A stretch of 10,837 bases of DNA from Rhodanobacteraceae bacterium. Its GTDB lineage: Bacteria > Pseudomonadota > Gammaproteobacteria > Xanthomonadales > Rhodanobacteraceae. The stretch spans positions 1-10,837 of the forward strand of contig JAAXIA010000136.1 in assembly GCA_012270595.1 (NCBI GenBank). Reading direction: 5' to 3'. The notes beneath the pieces are model-generated. The model had not been told where the DNA came from, searched no databases, and saw nothing but the letters and a program-made list of their open reading frames with translations. This document shows, one piece after another, positions 1 to 7,368 of this stretch. Position numbers and translations under genes: made by a program. Numbering within the stretch: the stretch's first letter is position 1; each line of letters opens with the position of its first letter.

Positions 1-72
1 AAGCGGAGAAATCCATCATCGAAGTCGGCAGGCATGGCTGGCTTGGGGGAGCTTGCTCAGAACATCCATTGA
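1..72 (+). CDS. possible 3' end of an upstream gene (partial)
   Basis: The first reading frame is open from the window edge to a TGA at 70-72. It would encode about 23 residues ending in Gly-Glu-Leu-Ala-Gln-Asn-Ile-His. Its stop shares the bases TTGA with the proposed TTG start of the aldehyde dehydrogenase, a layout common in translationally coupled genes. No family can be recognised from so short a tail. The aldehyde dehydrogenase frame is also open to the window edge, so this could be a chance open frame. Confidence 0.25.
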   Translation, partial: KRRNPSSKSAGMAGLGELAQNIH

Positions 73-1499
73 TCAGGGATTCCCTAGCCAATCACCCACA
101 GACCTCAGCACGGCAGATGGAAGTACGCAACAAGTTCAACAACCAGATCGCCGCACGCGTGGCCATACCCGATGCCGTGACCATCGACCAGGCGATCACC
201 GCCGCCGTGGACGCAAGCCGGGCCATGCGTCAATTCAAACCCTGGGCACGACAAGCAGTACTGCAACACTGCATAAAACGTTTCAGGGAGCGCCACGAGG
301 AACTGGTACAAACCTTGTGTATCGAAGCCGGCAAGACGATCAAGGACGCCATCAGCGAAGTAACACGCTTAATCGACACTTTCCAGATCGGCGCTGAAGA
401 GGCGGCCCGCAGCACGGGTGAAACACTCAACCTGGAACTGGCCGCACGGCTGGAAGGCTATCACGGCTATACCAAACGTATGCCAATTGGTCCAGTGTCA
501 TTCATCACACCTTTCAACTTCCCGCTCAATCTGGTTGCACACAAGGTCGCTCCAGCAATCGCCGCCGGCTGCCCATTCGTGCTCAAGCCCTCGGAAAAAG
601 CTCCACTCGGCGCACTCATCATCGGTCAGATTCTGGCCGAAACAGATCTTCCCCGGGGTGCCTTTTCCATTTTGCCGCTGGAAGGAAGGCACACCACTGC
701 GCTGGTGGAAGATCAGCGCCTGAAACTTCTCTCCTTCACCGGTGGTCAGATCGGCTGGACACTCAAGGCGCGAGCTGGACTTAAAAAGGTCATACTGGAA
801 CTGGGAGGCAATGCCGCCTGCATCGTCGATGCCGACCAAAAAGCGTATCTGGACCACATCGTTGAACGCCTGGTTCTGGGCGCATTCGGTCAGGCCGGTC
901 AAAGTTGTATCAGCGTACAGCGCATTTATGCCCACAGCAACCTCTACGAGACGCTCAAAAACAAGCTCGTCACCGCGACAAGGCAACTTAAAGCCGGCGA
1001 TCCCCAAGACAAAAACGTGTTCATCGGCCCTATGATCGACGAGGCTGCCGCACTACGTCTGCACAACTGGATCGAGAAAGCACGAAAAGCTGGAGCCAGC
1101 GTACTGTGTGGTGGTATGCGTAAAGGCAACCTGCTAGACGCCACACTGATGGAAAACGTACCCGTCGACGCCAGACTTAACCGCCAGGAAGCCTTTGGCC
1201 CGGTTGCCCTACTCGCTCCGTTCAAACAATTCGACGAAGCCGTGTCCATGGTGAATGATTCCGACTATGGCTTACAAGCAGGCGTGTTTACCGACAGCCT
1301 GGACCACACTATGCGCGCATGGAATGAACTGGAACAAGGTGGCGTAGTAATCGGCGATACCCCCGGTTTTCGCGTGGACATCATGCCCTATGGTGGCATC
1401 AAGAACTCGGGGCTGGGCCGTGAAGGCGTGCGCTACGCTATTGAGGATATGAGTCAATGGCGCCTTCTGGTCATCCGCGAGCATCAGGAGAAAAACTAA
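69..1499 (+). CDS. NAD(P)-dependent aldehyde dehydrogenase
   Basis: A complete ALDH-superfamily enzyme of 476 residues, oxidising an aldehyde to a carboxylate in the cytoplasm. Visible landmarks in order are PFNFPLN (148-154, oxyanion Asn150), the cofactor-binding LKPSE with Lys173, FTGG (223-226), the general base Glu244 in ELGGN, the nucleophile Cys280 in GQSC, EAFGPV (374-379), and the C-terminal MPYGGIKNSGLGREG. The pattern resembles the ALDH21/lactaldehyde-dehydrogenase-like branch; the substrate cannot be read from the sequence. The start is uncertain. TTG at 69 gives a family-typical N-terminus and overlaps a TGA as TTGA. ATG at 117 has no clear ribosome site and would trim the domain edge. 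It converges on the YdcF-like gene, with only 37 bp between stops. Confidence 0.9.
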   Translation: MIRDSLANHPQTSARQMEVRNKFNNQIAARVAIPDAVTIDQAITAAVDASRAMRQFKPWARQAVLQHCIKRFRERHEELVQTLCIEAGKTIKDAISEVTRLIDTFQIGAEEAARSTGETLNLELAARLEGYHGYTKRMPIGPVSFITPFNFPLNLVAHKVAPAIAAGCPFVLKPSEKAPLGALIIGQILAETDLPRGAFSILPLEGRHTTALVEDQRLKLLSFTGGQIGWTLKARAGLKKVILELGGNAACIVDADQKAYLDHIVERLVLGAFGQAGQSCISVQRIYAHSNLYETLKNKLVTATRQLKAGDPQDKNVFIGPMIDEAAALRLHNWIEKARKAGASVLCGGMRKGNLLDATLMENVPVDARLNRQEAFGPVALLAPFKQFDEAVSMVNDSDYGLQAGVFTDSLDHTMRAWNELEQGGVVIGDTPGFRVDIMPYGGIKNSGLGREGVRYAIEDMSQWRLLVIREHQEKN

Positions 1500-1512
1500 T
1501 CAACACATCACC

Positions 1513-1537
1513 ATGATCGCTGCGCACAAGCGCTCAT
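1513..1537. terminator. possible shared hairpin between convergent genes
   Basis: In the 37-bp gap between the aldehyde dehydrogenase stop and the YdcF-like stop lies an imperfect inverted repeat. ATGA and CGCT pair with AGCG and TCAT, with one mismatch and a 7-nt loop. It could slow transcription from both sides. There is no T-tract on either strand, so a true intrinsic terminator is uncertain. Confidence 0.3.
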
Positions 1538-2280
1538 CAAACGCCCTGGCTTTGACCCATCATCCTGTCAACGACATAGCGCGCGATATACACATATTCG
1601 TGCAGCGCCACATCACACAGCATAATATTCCACGCTTGCGGCCACCATGACCAGCGTGCATGCATTTCACCGCCACTCACCGCTACAGGGTGCATGCCAA
1701 AATGTGCAAAATACAGGAGCGCACGGCGCAAGTGAAAAGCCGAACTAACCAGATACAGGCGTTGCTTTGCCTGTGGCGGCAACAAAACGCGACTGAACCG
1801 CGCATTCTGCCAAGTATTACGACTGTGCGATTCAAGCAAAAGATCGCGCGCCGGACAACCCAGCCGACGCAGTACCGCAGCATAGACGAATGCTTCTGTC
1901 ACCTGATGACCCTGACTGTCACCACCACTGATCAGCAAACGGCACTGATGAGCAGCGGCTTTGCAATCGTGATAGAGAGAAGCCGCCTTCACCAGGCGGC
2001 CATAGGCAAACAGTGCAGGCTGCGGTGCACCGCCGGCTTCTGGCAACACTGTACCGCCACCGAGTAGCACAATCACATTGCGTGGGCCCCACGACGGCGT
2101 AACCGCATCAACCAACCCTTGCCGCAACCCAGCGAGCAACACCGACGCTAGCGGCCCACACCCGGCCAGCATAAACAGCGCCAGTGCCACACCACCCAAA
2201 GTCCACGCCAGGTGCCGAAGTCCTCGCCACGCCGCCAGTCCTGCTAACACCAGAAGCACCAGAAGCACCATAAAAACCAT
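1537..2280 (-). CDS. YdcF/ElyC-type DUF218 membrane protein
   Basis: A DUF218 (YdcF/SanA/ElyC) protein of 247 residues. Two N-terminal hydrophobic segments (about 1-17 and 25-50) anchor a soluble domain. That domain has the family's motifs: VIVLLGGG (69-76), LISGGD (116-121), a conserved Glu129, ESHSRNTWQNA (150-160) and LVSSAFHLRRA (177-187). Family members act at the envelope; E. coli ElyC and SanA are linked to peptidoglycan and barrier function, but the chemistry is not settled. The ATG at 2280 is preferred because AAAGG sits 7 nt before it. The alternative GTG at 2286 overlaps the yehS stop as GTGA. Either way the gene is the second in an operon with yehS and probably translationally coupled. 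Confidence 0.85.
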   Translation of the reverse strand: MVFMVLLVLLVLAGLAAWRGLRHLAWTLGGVALALFMLAGCGPLASVLLAGLRQGLVDAVTPSWGPRNVIVLLGGGTVLPEAGGAPQPALFAYGRLVKAASLYHDCKAAAHQCRLLISGGDSQGHQVTEAFVYAAVLRRLGCPARDLLLESHSRNTWQNARFSRVLLPPQAKQRLYLVSSAFHLRRALLYFAHFGMHPVAVSGGEMHARWSWWPQAWNIMLCDVALHEYVYIARYVVDRMMGQSQGV

Positions 2281-2282
2281 GA

Positions 2283-2849
2283 TCACCCCTTTAGTTTCGC
2301 CGAAAAGAATTTTGAATTTAACGTGCTCCGCTGCTCACGGCGCGCCGATGTGCCAGCACCAGCGCTGCCCGTACATTCATCGACAGCACGCAGACGCAGG
2401 GTCAGCCCTTTCAGAAAATGGCGCAATAACTGGTCACCGCAAAGGCGAAAGTTTTTGTGGCTTGGCTGGCGAAAAAGTGCGCTCATTTCCGATCTTGACA
2501 AGCGCAAACCAGCATCGGCCATGATCTGGTGCATAGCTACATCTTTTAGTTCAAAAGCAACACGCAACTTCTTGAGTACCACATTGTTGGTCATGCGCTT
2601 TTCTGGCTGACGCTGCGCAAAGCTGGCATCACGACCGCGTAAATGAATCACCAGACCATCGAGGAAGCATGCTAACAAACGGTCGCTGCACACTACATAA
2701 CCGCCTTCCTCTTCTTTTTTCAGCAAGGCTTGCACCTGTGCCTTGTCAATGAGCAACCCAGGGTCACTCAGCCGTGTAATATGCGCGACCTTGGTATCGC
2801 TCAAATCAAGCATGTAGCGAATGCTTCGGAGAATATCGTTGTTGCGCAT
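2283..2849 (-). CDS. yehS: YehS-family protein (two DUF1456 repeats)
   Basis: A 188-residue protein built from two DUF1456 repeats. The first begins MRNNDILRSIRYMLDL (1-16) and runs to about residue 72. The second begins MTNNVVLKKLRVAFEL (86-101) and runs to about 152. Both share the Asn-Asn-(Asp/Val)-(Ile/Val)-Leu opening and end in a similar Leu-(Leu/Arg)-x-x-Phe-Leu-x-Gly-Leu stretch. The molecular function of YehS is unknown. A roughly 35-residue basic, Ser/Ala-rich tail after 152 exceeds the usual length (E. coli YehS is about 156 residues). The ATG at 2849 fits the family N-terminus and has AAGG 8 nt upstream; an open frame continues to 2972 but does not look homologous. It is the first gene of a two-gene operon. 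Confidence 0.85.
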   Translation of the reverse strand: MRNNDILRSIRYMLDLSDTKVAHITRLSDPGLLIDKAQVQALLKKEEEGGYVVCSDRLLACFLDGLVIHLRGRDASFAQRQPEKRMTNNVVLKKLRVAFELKDVAMHQIMADAGLRLSRSEMSALFRQPSHKNFRLCGDQLLRHFLKGLTLRLRAVDECTGSAGAGTSARREQRSTLNSKFFSAKLKG

Positions 2850-2940
2850 ACCAAAGACCTTGAAATATCGGAAGAAGATACGCTCCCATGATGCTTGGAA
2901 GATCCAGTCTGATGATCCATCTGGGCGAAAATGAAGACTC

Positions 2941-2986
2941 GAAAACCAGATGCACCGCGACCACCGAGGCAAAGCGATGCATCTGG
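2941..2986 (-). terminator. intrinsic terminator of the small exported protein gene
   Basis: On the minus strand, 26 nt after the stop at 3012, a perfect 9-bp inverted repeat (CCAGATGCA / TGCATCTGG) is followed by one mismatch and three more base pairs (CGC/GCG) around a 15-nt loop. TTTTC follows the stem immediately on the minus strand. This is the expected form of a Rho-independent terminator, and it separates the exported-protein gene from yehS. The remaining bases between 2850 and 3011 hold no recognisable gene. Confidence 0.6.
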
Positions 2987-3011
2987 CTGTCTACGGAATT
3001 TTTAAGCGCTA

Positions 3012-3323
3012 TCAACCCGCACAAGCCTTGCCGTGCGCAGCATGATAACCCTTCGCTCTGGCATCGTCTTCACGCAGATACCTGCCGTGTCTGGTGCGAC
3101 CGTACCACCTGTCATGCTGGCAGTGATAGATCTTGCTACCCGTGCTAACCCAAACCATGCCTGGTCCGCCACCAAGCGCAAGCTTGCTCTGGGTTTTGGA
3201 TGCCTTATGTTGCGACTTACTATCCGGATGGACGACCTCAGCCTTTATGACCCGTTTTGCCTGAATGCAGGTAGAGGCCATCAAAACCATGGGGAAAACG
3301 GCTATCTGAGCAAGTAATTTCAT
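3012..3323 (-). CDS. small exported protein with YHC...RWYG motif
   Basis: A 103-residue protein with a clear Sec signal peptide: Lys2, a hydrophobic stretch to about residue 20 and a likely cleavage after Ala22. A basic, Ser/Lys-rich linker (23-48) follows, then a compact C-terminal domain with VWVSTGSKIYHC (57-68), DRWYGRT (71-77), Gly-x-Tyr (80-82), and a final Gly-Lys-Ala-Cys (98-101). This pattern occurs in many short uncharacterised proteobacterial exported proteins; Cys68 and Cys101 could form a disulfide in the periplasm. No function is known to me. Start ATG 3323 is well supported by AGAGGA 9 nt upstream. The gene stands alone and has its own terminator. Confidence 0.72.
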   Translation of the reverse strand: MKLLAQIAVFPMVLMASTCIQAKRVIKAEVVHPDSKSQHKASKTQSKLALGGGPGMVWVSTGSKIYHCQHDRWYGRTRHGRYLREDDARAKGYHAAHGKACAG

Positions 3324-3410
3324 ACAAATCGATCCTCTGTAGATTTCGTTTCACGCAACGCCATGCACACGGCACTACCATGCTCCGCAAGCTTTTTGTC
3401 ACGCCGCCCG

Positions 3411-3432
3411 GGCATGGTAAAAATCCCATGCC
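3411..3432. repeat. inverted repeat in the gap after the peptide transporter gene
   Basis: A perfect 7-bp inverted repeat (GGCATGG / CCATGCC) with an 8-nt A/T-rich loop lies in the 206-bp gap between the transporter stop (3530) and the exported-protein start (3323). It could end the transporter transcript, but no T-tract follows on the minus strand. I see nothing else recognisable in this gap. Confidence 0.3.
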
Positions 3433-3529
3433 ACCAGAGAACTATGGATGAAGGGTGGCAGCGCTGTCGAGTCGGTCGTTACCTACGACACAACAGGCAT
3501 ATTTACCCGGGAGGTTGACCCTGCATAGC

Positions 3530-5107
3530 TCACACGGAACTCGGCATGCTCTCCTCAGCGCGGTAGTTATCCTGGTCATGGTAACTACGCGCATAGCGGC
3601 CAAAAACCAGCGCGGCTATCAGCGCAAATGCCGCAAAGAAAAACATCTGAAAAGCCGTAAGGCTCAATCCTGTCTTGGCCACCGCGGTACTAACCACCTG
3701 TTCGCGTAGCAAGGCATCGACCAGCAATACCCATAGATTGGCAATAGTCGAAACAAGATTCCAAAAACCCATCACCACCCCTTTCATAGAAACCGGTGCC
3801 TGACTATAGACAAATTCCAGTCCGGTAGCCGAAACCAGCACTTCGCCCATGGTAAGCAAGATATAAGGCAACACCTGCCAGGCAATAGAAGGGGTATAAG
3901 AACCACCATCCATCAGCAGCTGCAAACCACCCACTACAACCCAGGCCAGACCACCCAGAACAATGCCGAAAGTCATGCGTCGTAGTGGTCGCAGCTCCCA
4001 ACCACGACGACGCAAACGTGGATAGAGCACCAGATTGTTAAACGGGATCAGTAGCATGACCAGCAAAGGGTTAAGTGCCTGCATTTGCGCCGGGTGCAAC
4101 CATGCCGGCACGCTCATCGCCCTGCCTTGTAAGATCCAGGTTGAGCCTTTCTGGTCGAACAGTGCGTAAAACGGCGTCGTCAAGGCAAAAATAAGCAGTA
4201 AAAGAAGTACATTGCGCACTCCATCGACCACCGCGTCCGGATGGACGACTCGGGCACGATCCAGTTGCAGCCAGGCCCCTCCCCCCACGCCGACCATCAG
4301 GATCAGCAAAGCCAGACAGGCAACTACCACGAAACCTAGTTTCGGCAACCAGGTAAACACCGCGCAGCCCCCCACCACAGCAGCCACGGCCAGCCACAAC
4401 CCCGGCCTTCCGTGGCGCGGTGCACGCTCCAGCAAGGCGCTGCGCATCACCCGTGAAAAGGAATGAGGATCAGGTGGGGTCGACGGCAACATTACATATT
4501 TCTTGCGCCCGAACCAGAACACCATGGTAGCCAGGAACATCAATACGCCGGGAATACCAAAGGCGACCTCCGCACCAAAATGCTTCAGGGTAATCGGCAC
4601 GAGAAACGAAGCAAAGAATGAGCCAAAATTGATGGTCCAGTAGAAAACATCAAACACAAGCTTGGCCAGATGCTTGTTAGACTGATCGAACTGGTCACCG
4701 ACAAACGAAGACACCAGCGGTTTGATACCACCAGCGCCCAGCGCAATTAGACCAAGCCCCATAAAAAAACCCATGCGTTGATGCTCAAAACACACCAGAA
4801 ACACATGTCCCAGGCAGTAGACCAAGCTCATCCAGAACACGAGGTGGTATTTACCAAAGAAGCGATCAGCCAGATAACCGCCAAGGAGCGGAAAAAAATA
4901 TACGCCCATCACGAAGGTGTGAAAGATATCCTTGGCCGCACCCACGCGCGTACCCGCAGGCAGATATAACAGCAGGTCGGTCACCAGAAACGAGGTGAGA
5001 ATGCTGCTCATACCATGGAACGAAAATCGTTCACAAGCTTCATTGCCGATGATGTGGACAATCTGTCGCGGCAAGCGCGCGCGTTGACTGGCAATCTCCA
5101 GACCCAT
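3530..5107 (-). CDS. proton-dependent oligopeptide transporter (POT/PTR2 family)
   Basis: A 525-residue inner-membrane protein of the POT/PTR2 branch of the major facilitator superfamily, which takes up di- and tripeptides with protons. Diagnostic features are the TM1 motif Glu23-Ala-Cys-Glu26-Arg27 (ExxER, proton coupling), GGYLADRFFGK (76-86), FYWTINFGS (155-163, PTR2 signature), Phe-Asp-Gln-Lys-Gly-Ser-Thr-Trp in the second half, and YSQAPVSMKG near the C-terminus. About 12-14 hydrophobic helices are present, a normal size for the family. The ATG at 5107 is chosen because GGAGG lies 8 nt upstream and it begins just before the conserved region; the open frame extends to 5188. It is divergent from the ClC gene. 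Substrate range is not deducible. Confidence 0.93.
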   Translation of the reverse strand: MGLEIASQRARLPRQIVHIIGNEACERFSFHGMSSILTSFLVTDLLLYLPAGTRVGAAKDIFHTFVMGVYFFPLLGGYLADRFFGKYHLVFWMSLVYCLGHVFLVCFEHQRMGFFMGLGLIALGAGGIKPLVSSFVGDQFDQSNKHLAKLVFDVFYWTINFGSFFASFLVPITLKHFGAEVAFGIPGVLMFLATMVFWFGRKKYVMLPSTPPDPHSFSRVMRSALLERAPRHGRPGLWLAVAAVVGGCAVFTWLPKLGFVVVACLALLILMVGVGGGAWLQLDRARVVHPDAVVDGVRNVLLLLLIFALTTPFYALFDQKGSTWILQGRAMSVPAWLHPAQMQALNPLLVMLLIPFNNLVLYPRLRRRGWELRPLRRMTFGIVLGGLAWVVVGGLQLLMDGGSYTPSIAWQVLPYILLTMGEVLVSATGLEFVYSQAPVSMKGVVMGFWNLVSTIANLWVLLVDALLREQVVSTAVAKTGLSLTAFQMFFFAAFALIAALVFGRYARSYHDQDNYRAEESMPSSV

Positions 5108-5209
5108 TGCGCCATCCTCCACAAAACCGTCACACGCGAGCGGCCAGCACGCCAAGTTCAGCCGCAGCGCGGAACCAAGATGCCACATAAATTAATGCTT
5201 TTGCAAACA

Positions 5210-5235
5210 AAACGATGGAAACACCAAAATCGTTT
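5210..5235. promoter_or_regulatory. inverted repeat between divergent transporter genes
   Basis: AAACGAT (5210-5216) and ATCGTTT (5229-5235) are perfect 7-bp arms separated by 12 nt. They lie in the 352-bp region between the divergent peptide transporter and ClC genes. The half-site spacing (19 nt start to start, about two helical turns) would suit a dimeric regulator. No regulator is recognised, and chance is possible. The rest of 5108-5459 contains no gene. Confidence 0.28.
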
Positions 5236-5293
5236 CAACTGAGCGACAACACCAAAAACCTGGCTTGTTGATGCAACAGGGTCCGTTATCAGT

Positions 5294-5299
5294 TATAAT
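5294..5299 (+). promoter_or_regulatory. candidate -10 box upstream of the ClC gene
   Basis: A perfect TATAAT lies about 160 bp before the ClC start codon. No good -35 lies at 17 bp: the sequence there is ATGCAA, and TTGATG sits at a wide 20-bp spacing. If used, it would give a long leader of about 155 nt with no recognised structure. Confidence 0.35.
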
Positions 5300-5459
5300 A
5301 AGGCGTCTAGGCTAGACAAATAGCACACTGTTTATTTTGTTTGCGCATTACGTCGGCACACTGCCCCTCATCACCCGATCTTCTTAAAGCCCCACACCCG
5401 CACCACTGCCTGTGGTGCGCATCGCAACGATCACGGCTGGCCATAACAGCCAGAGCATT

Positions 5460-6905
5460 ATGTCCGAATCTCCACCAGTCAATCCTCCACTGCCCGGTGG
5501 CCGTCTTCATACTTTGCTGGGACACGAGTTGTTCGCTCCCAAACAGTGGAAACGACGTATTACGCTATGGCTCGCAGCGCTTCTCGTCGCACTGGTGGCC
5601 ATTGTGTTTGCCAAGGCGAGCAAATCGGCATTTGAGCTATTTCAGATCATCCTGAAGCATGGTTCCTGGCTGCCATTTATCCTTACCCCGACAGTTTTCG
5701 GCCTGCTGGCCTGGCTCACCCAGGGGCGCCTGCGCGCCACTCAGGGTAGTGGCATACCGCAGGTTATCAGCACCCTCAAAATAGAAAATAAGCGTTTCCG
5801 CCAACGCGTGGTAGCACTACCCATTGCTGGTGTCAAAATAGTGCTCACCCTGATTGGACTGATGGTCGGCGCATCCATCGGTCGTGAAGGCCCAACCGTA
5901 CACATTGGTGCGGGACTTTTCTATTCGCTGGGTCAACGCTTTGGGTTCAGCGATGCGAAGAACTCCTCACGCTTCATTCTGGCTGGCGGCGCAGCAGGCT
6001 TGGCCGCCGCCTTCAACACACCGCTGGCCGGTGTGATCTTTGCTATTGAGGAATTGGCTGGCACTTTTGAACACCGTTTCAGCGGTCTGTTGCTAACTGC
6101 AGTATTCATAGGAGGTATGGTATCGCTTGGCATCATGGGCAATTATTCGTATTTCGGTGAAGTGCAAACCAGCCTGTCACTGAATCATGCCTGGTTAGCA
6201 GTGCTGCTAACCGGTGTCATCTGCGGGTTGCTGGGAGGCCTTTTTGCCAGGCTTATTCTGCTCAACCGACGGGGCCCGTTTGCCTGCATAGGACGTCTGC
6301 GAAGCCGCTCCCCCGTACTGTTCAGTTGTGCCTGTGGGATGGCACTGGCCATCATGGGTTTTCTGTCACACGGAAGTATCTACGGCTCCGGTTACGAACA
6401 GGCCCGTGCCTTTGTGCAAGAGGCAGCAGCCACGCCCGGTGAAAGTTTTGGTATCGCCAAGTTTGCGGCCAATGTTGCATCGTACTGGGCCGGTATTCCC
6501 GGCGGCATCTTTTCACCAGCATTAGCAGTCGGTGCCGGTCTGGGTCATAACATCGCCCACTTGCTCCCCCATGTACCGGCATCAGCAGTCGTGCTCCTGG
6601 GCATGAGTGCCTACCTTTCCGCTGTTGTTGGCACGCCTCTGACCGCAGCCGTCATTTCCATGGAGCTAACCGATAACCAGGTCATGGTGATACCGATTAT
6701 GGCGGTCTGCCTGCTGGCCCGCGCCATTTCCTCCATCTTCAATCCCACACCGGTCTACAAGGAATTCGCTGAGCAAATCGTTCAGGATTACAAAGCCAGG
6801 CACGTTGCCCACGATCACACCAGCAGCCATCACCCACACACTTCCACCACACACGGCCCGGCGACCGAAAAAACCGGTCCGGCCCGTGAATATGTCGCGC
6901 ACTAA
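5460..6905 (+). CDS. ClC-family chloride/proton antiporter
   Basis: A 481-residue ClC membrane protein without CBS domains. The selectivity-filter motifs are all present: GSGIP (96-100, central Ser97), GREGP (141-145) with the gating Glu143, GIPGGIFSP (345-353), and Tyr433 in Pro-Val-Tyr, which matches the chloride-coordinating tyrosine of E. coli ClcA. Glu198 in Ala-Ile-Glu-Glu corresponds to the internal proton glutamate, so an antiporter is more likely than a passive channel. Such proteins support acid resistance or ion balance. The last 35 residues form an unusual His/Thr-rich cytoplasmic tail. ATG 5460 is chosen because it gives a normal N-terminus; a GTG at 5412 would add 16 residues. 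Neither has a clear ribosome site. Confidence 0.93.
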   Translation: MSESPPVNPPLPGGRLHTLLGHELFAPKQWKRRITLWLAALLVALVAIVFAKASKSAFELFQIILKHGSWLPFILTPTVFGLLAWLTQGRLRATQGSGIPQVISTLKIENKRFRQRVVALPIAGVKIVLTLIGLMVGASIGREGPTVHIGAGLFYSLGQRFGFSDAKNSSRFILAGGAAGLAAAFNTPLAGVIFAIEELAGTFEHRFSGLLLTAVFIGGMVSLGIMGNYSYFGEVQTSLSLNHAWLAVLLTGVICGLLGGLFARLILLNRRGPFACIGRLRSRSPVLFSCACGMALAIMGFLSHGSIYGSGYEQARAFVQEAAATPGESFGIAKFAANVASYWAGIPGGIFSPALAVGAGLGHNIAHLLPHVPASAVVLLGMSAYLSAVVGTPLTAAVISMELTDNQVMVIPIMAVCLLARAISSIFNPTPVYKEFAEQIVQDYKARHVAHDHTSSHHPHTSTTHGPATEKTGPAREYVAH

Positions 6906-7062
6906 CGATGCCCATGTGTGCTTAATATGGGTTCAATCAACACACTACGCGACTTTGATTTGGTTGGATAAAGATCTACCAGCTTGTCGTATCGAAAACC
7001 GACACTCCCGCAAAAGCAGAAATAACGCCTCTCACAGATAACCCCGCTTTGCAATCAAGACA
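6906..7062. other. short convergent intergenic gap, no gene seen
   Basis: This lies between the ClC stop and the THX stop. A weak 5-bp hairpin (CCCAT/ATGGG) follows the ClC stop without a T-tract. No convincing terminator or gene is visible. Confidence 0.4.
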
Positions 7063-7248
7063 TCAGGCCAATTTTCTCTTTGTTGCGAGCTTTTTCGCTA
7101 CGGGCCTTCCAGCCACAGATGGCCTCGCGCCGACCACCACTGCCTTTCTGCACGTCGCGGCGCTCCCTTGCTTGTGGTATACACGATGCTTGCCATAACT
7201 ACCGCGGCAAATCTTGCCGCGCAATGTTTTGCGATCACCTTTTCCCAT
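7063..7248 (-). CDS. 30S ribosomal protein THX-like small basic protein
   Basis: A 61-residue, very basic protein whose N-terminus MGKGDRKTLRGKICRGSYGK (1-20) matches the Thx family. Thx is a short peptide that packs into the head of the 30S subunit next to 16S rRNA in Thermus and related versions. Family proteins are usually about 26 residues when mature, with Lys-rich extensions in proteobacteria. Here the tail (21-61) is Lys/Arg/Ala/Val-rich but not a plain lysine run, and Leu9 and Cys14 replace residues usually basic or aromatic. Start ATG 7248 is strongly supported by AAGGA 7 nt upstream. It stands alone on the minus strand, convergent with the ClC gene. Confidence 0.78.
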   Translation of the reverse strand: MGKGDRKTLRGKICRGSYGKHRVYHKQGSAATCRKAVVVGARPSVAGRPVAKKLATKRKLA

Positions 7249-7288
7249 AAAATATTCCTTGAATAAGCCATGCTAAACCCAGGCACGG

Positions 7289-7318
7289 ATCGTAAAACAG
7301 TCCACGTAAAAAGTGCAA
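7289..7318 (-). promoter_or_regulatory. candidate promoter of the THX-like gene
   Basis: On the minus strand TTGCAC (7318-7313) and TACGAT (7294-7289) are separated by 18 bp, with the -10 ending about 40 bp before the THX start. Both hexamers only partly match sigma-70 consensus. The gap 7249-7368 holds nothing else recognisable. Confidence 0.25.
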
Positions 7319-7368
7319 ATTGGGAAAAGCAAAATTCCGGATCAGTACAAGCCAAAAGCGGCCCTATC

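Noticed and set aside
498..1007. Long open frame on the minus strand inside the aldehyde dehydrogenase gene
   Set aside because: It lies opposite a gene with complete catalytic motifs, has no recognisable motif of its own, and is a typical shadow frame.
2252..2269. Direct repeat of AGAAGCACC
   Set aside because: It lies in the leucine/valine-rich first membrane helix of the YdcF-like protein and reflects repeated hydrophobic codons.
1660..2524. Two plus-strand open frames over the YdcF-like and yehS genes
   Set aside because: They are antisense to two genes with clear family motifs and ribosome sites, and their composition is not protein-like.
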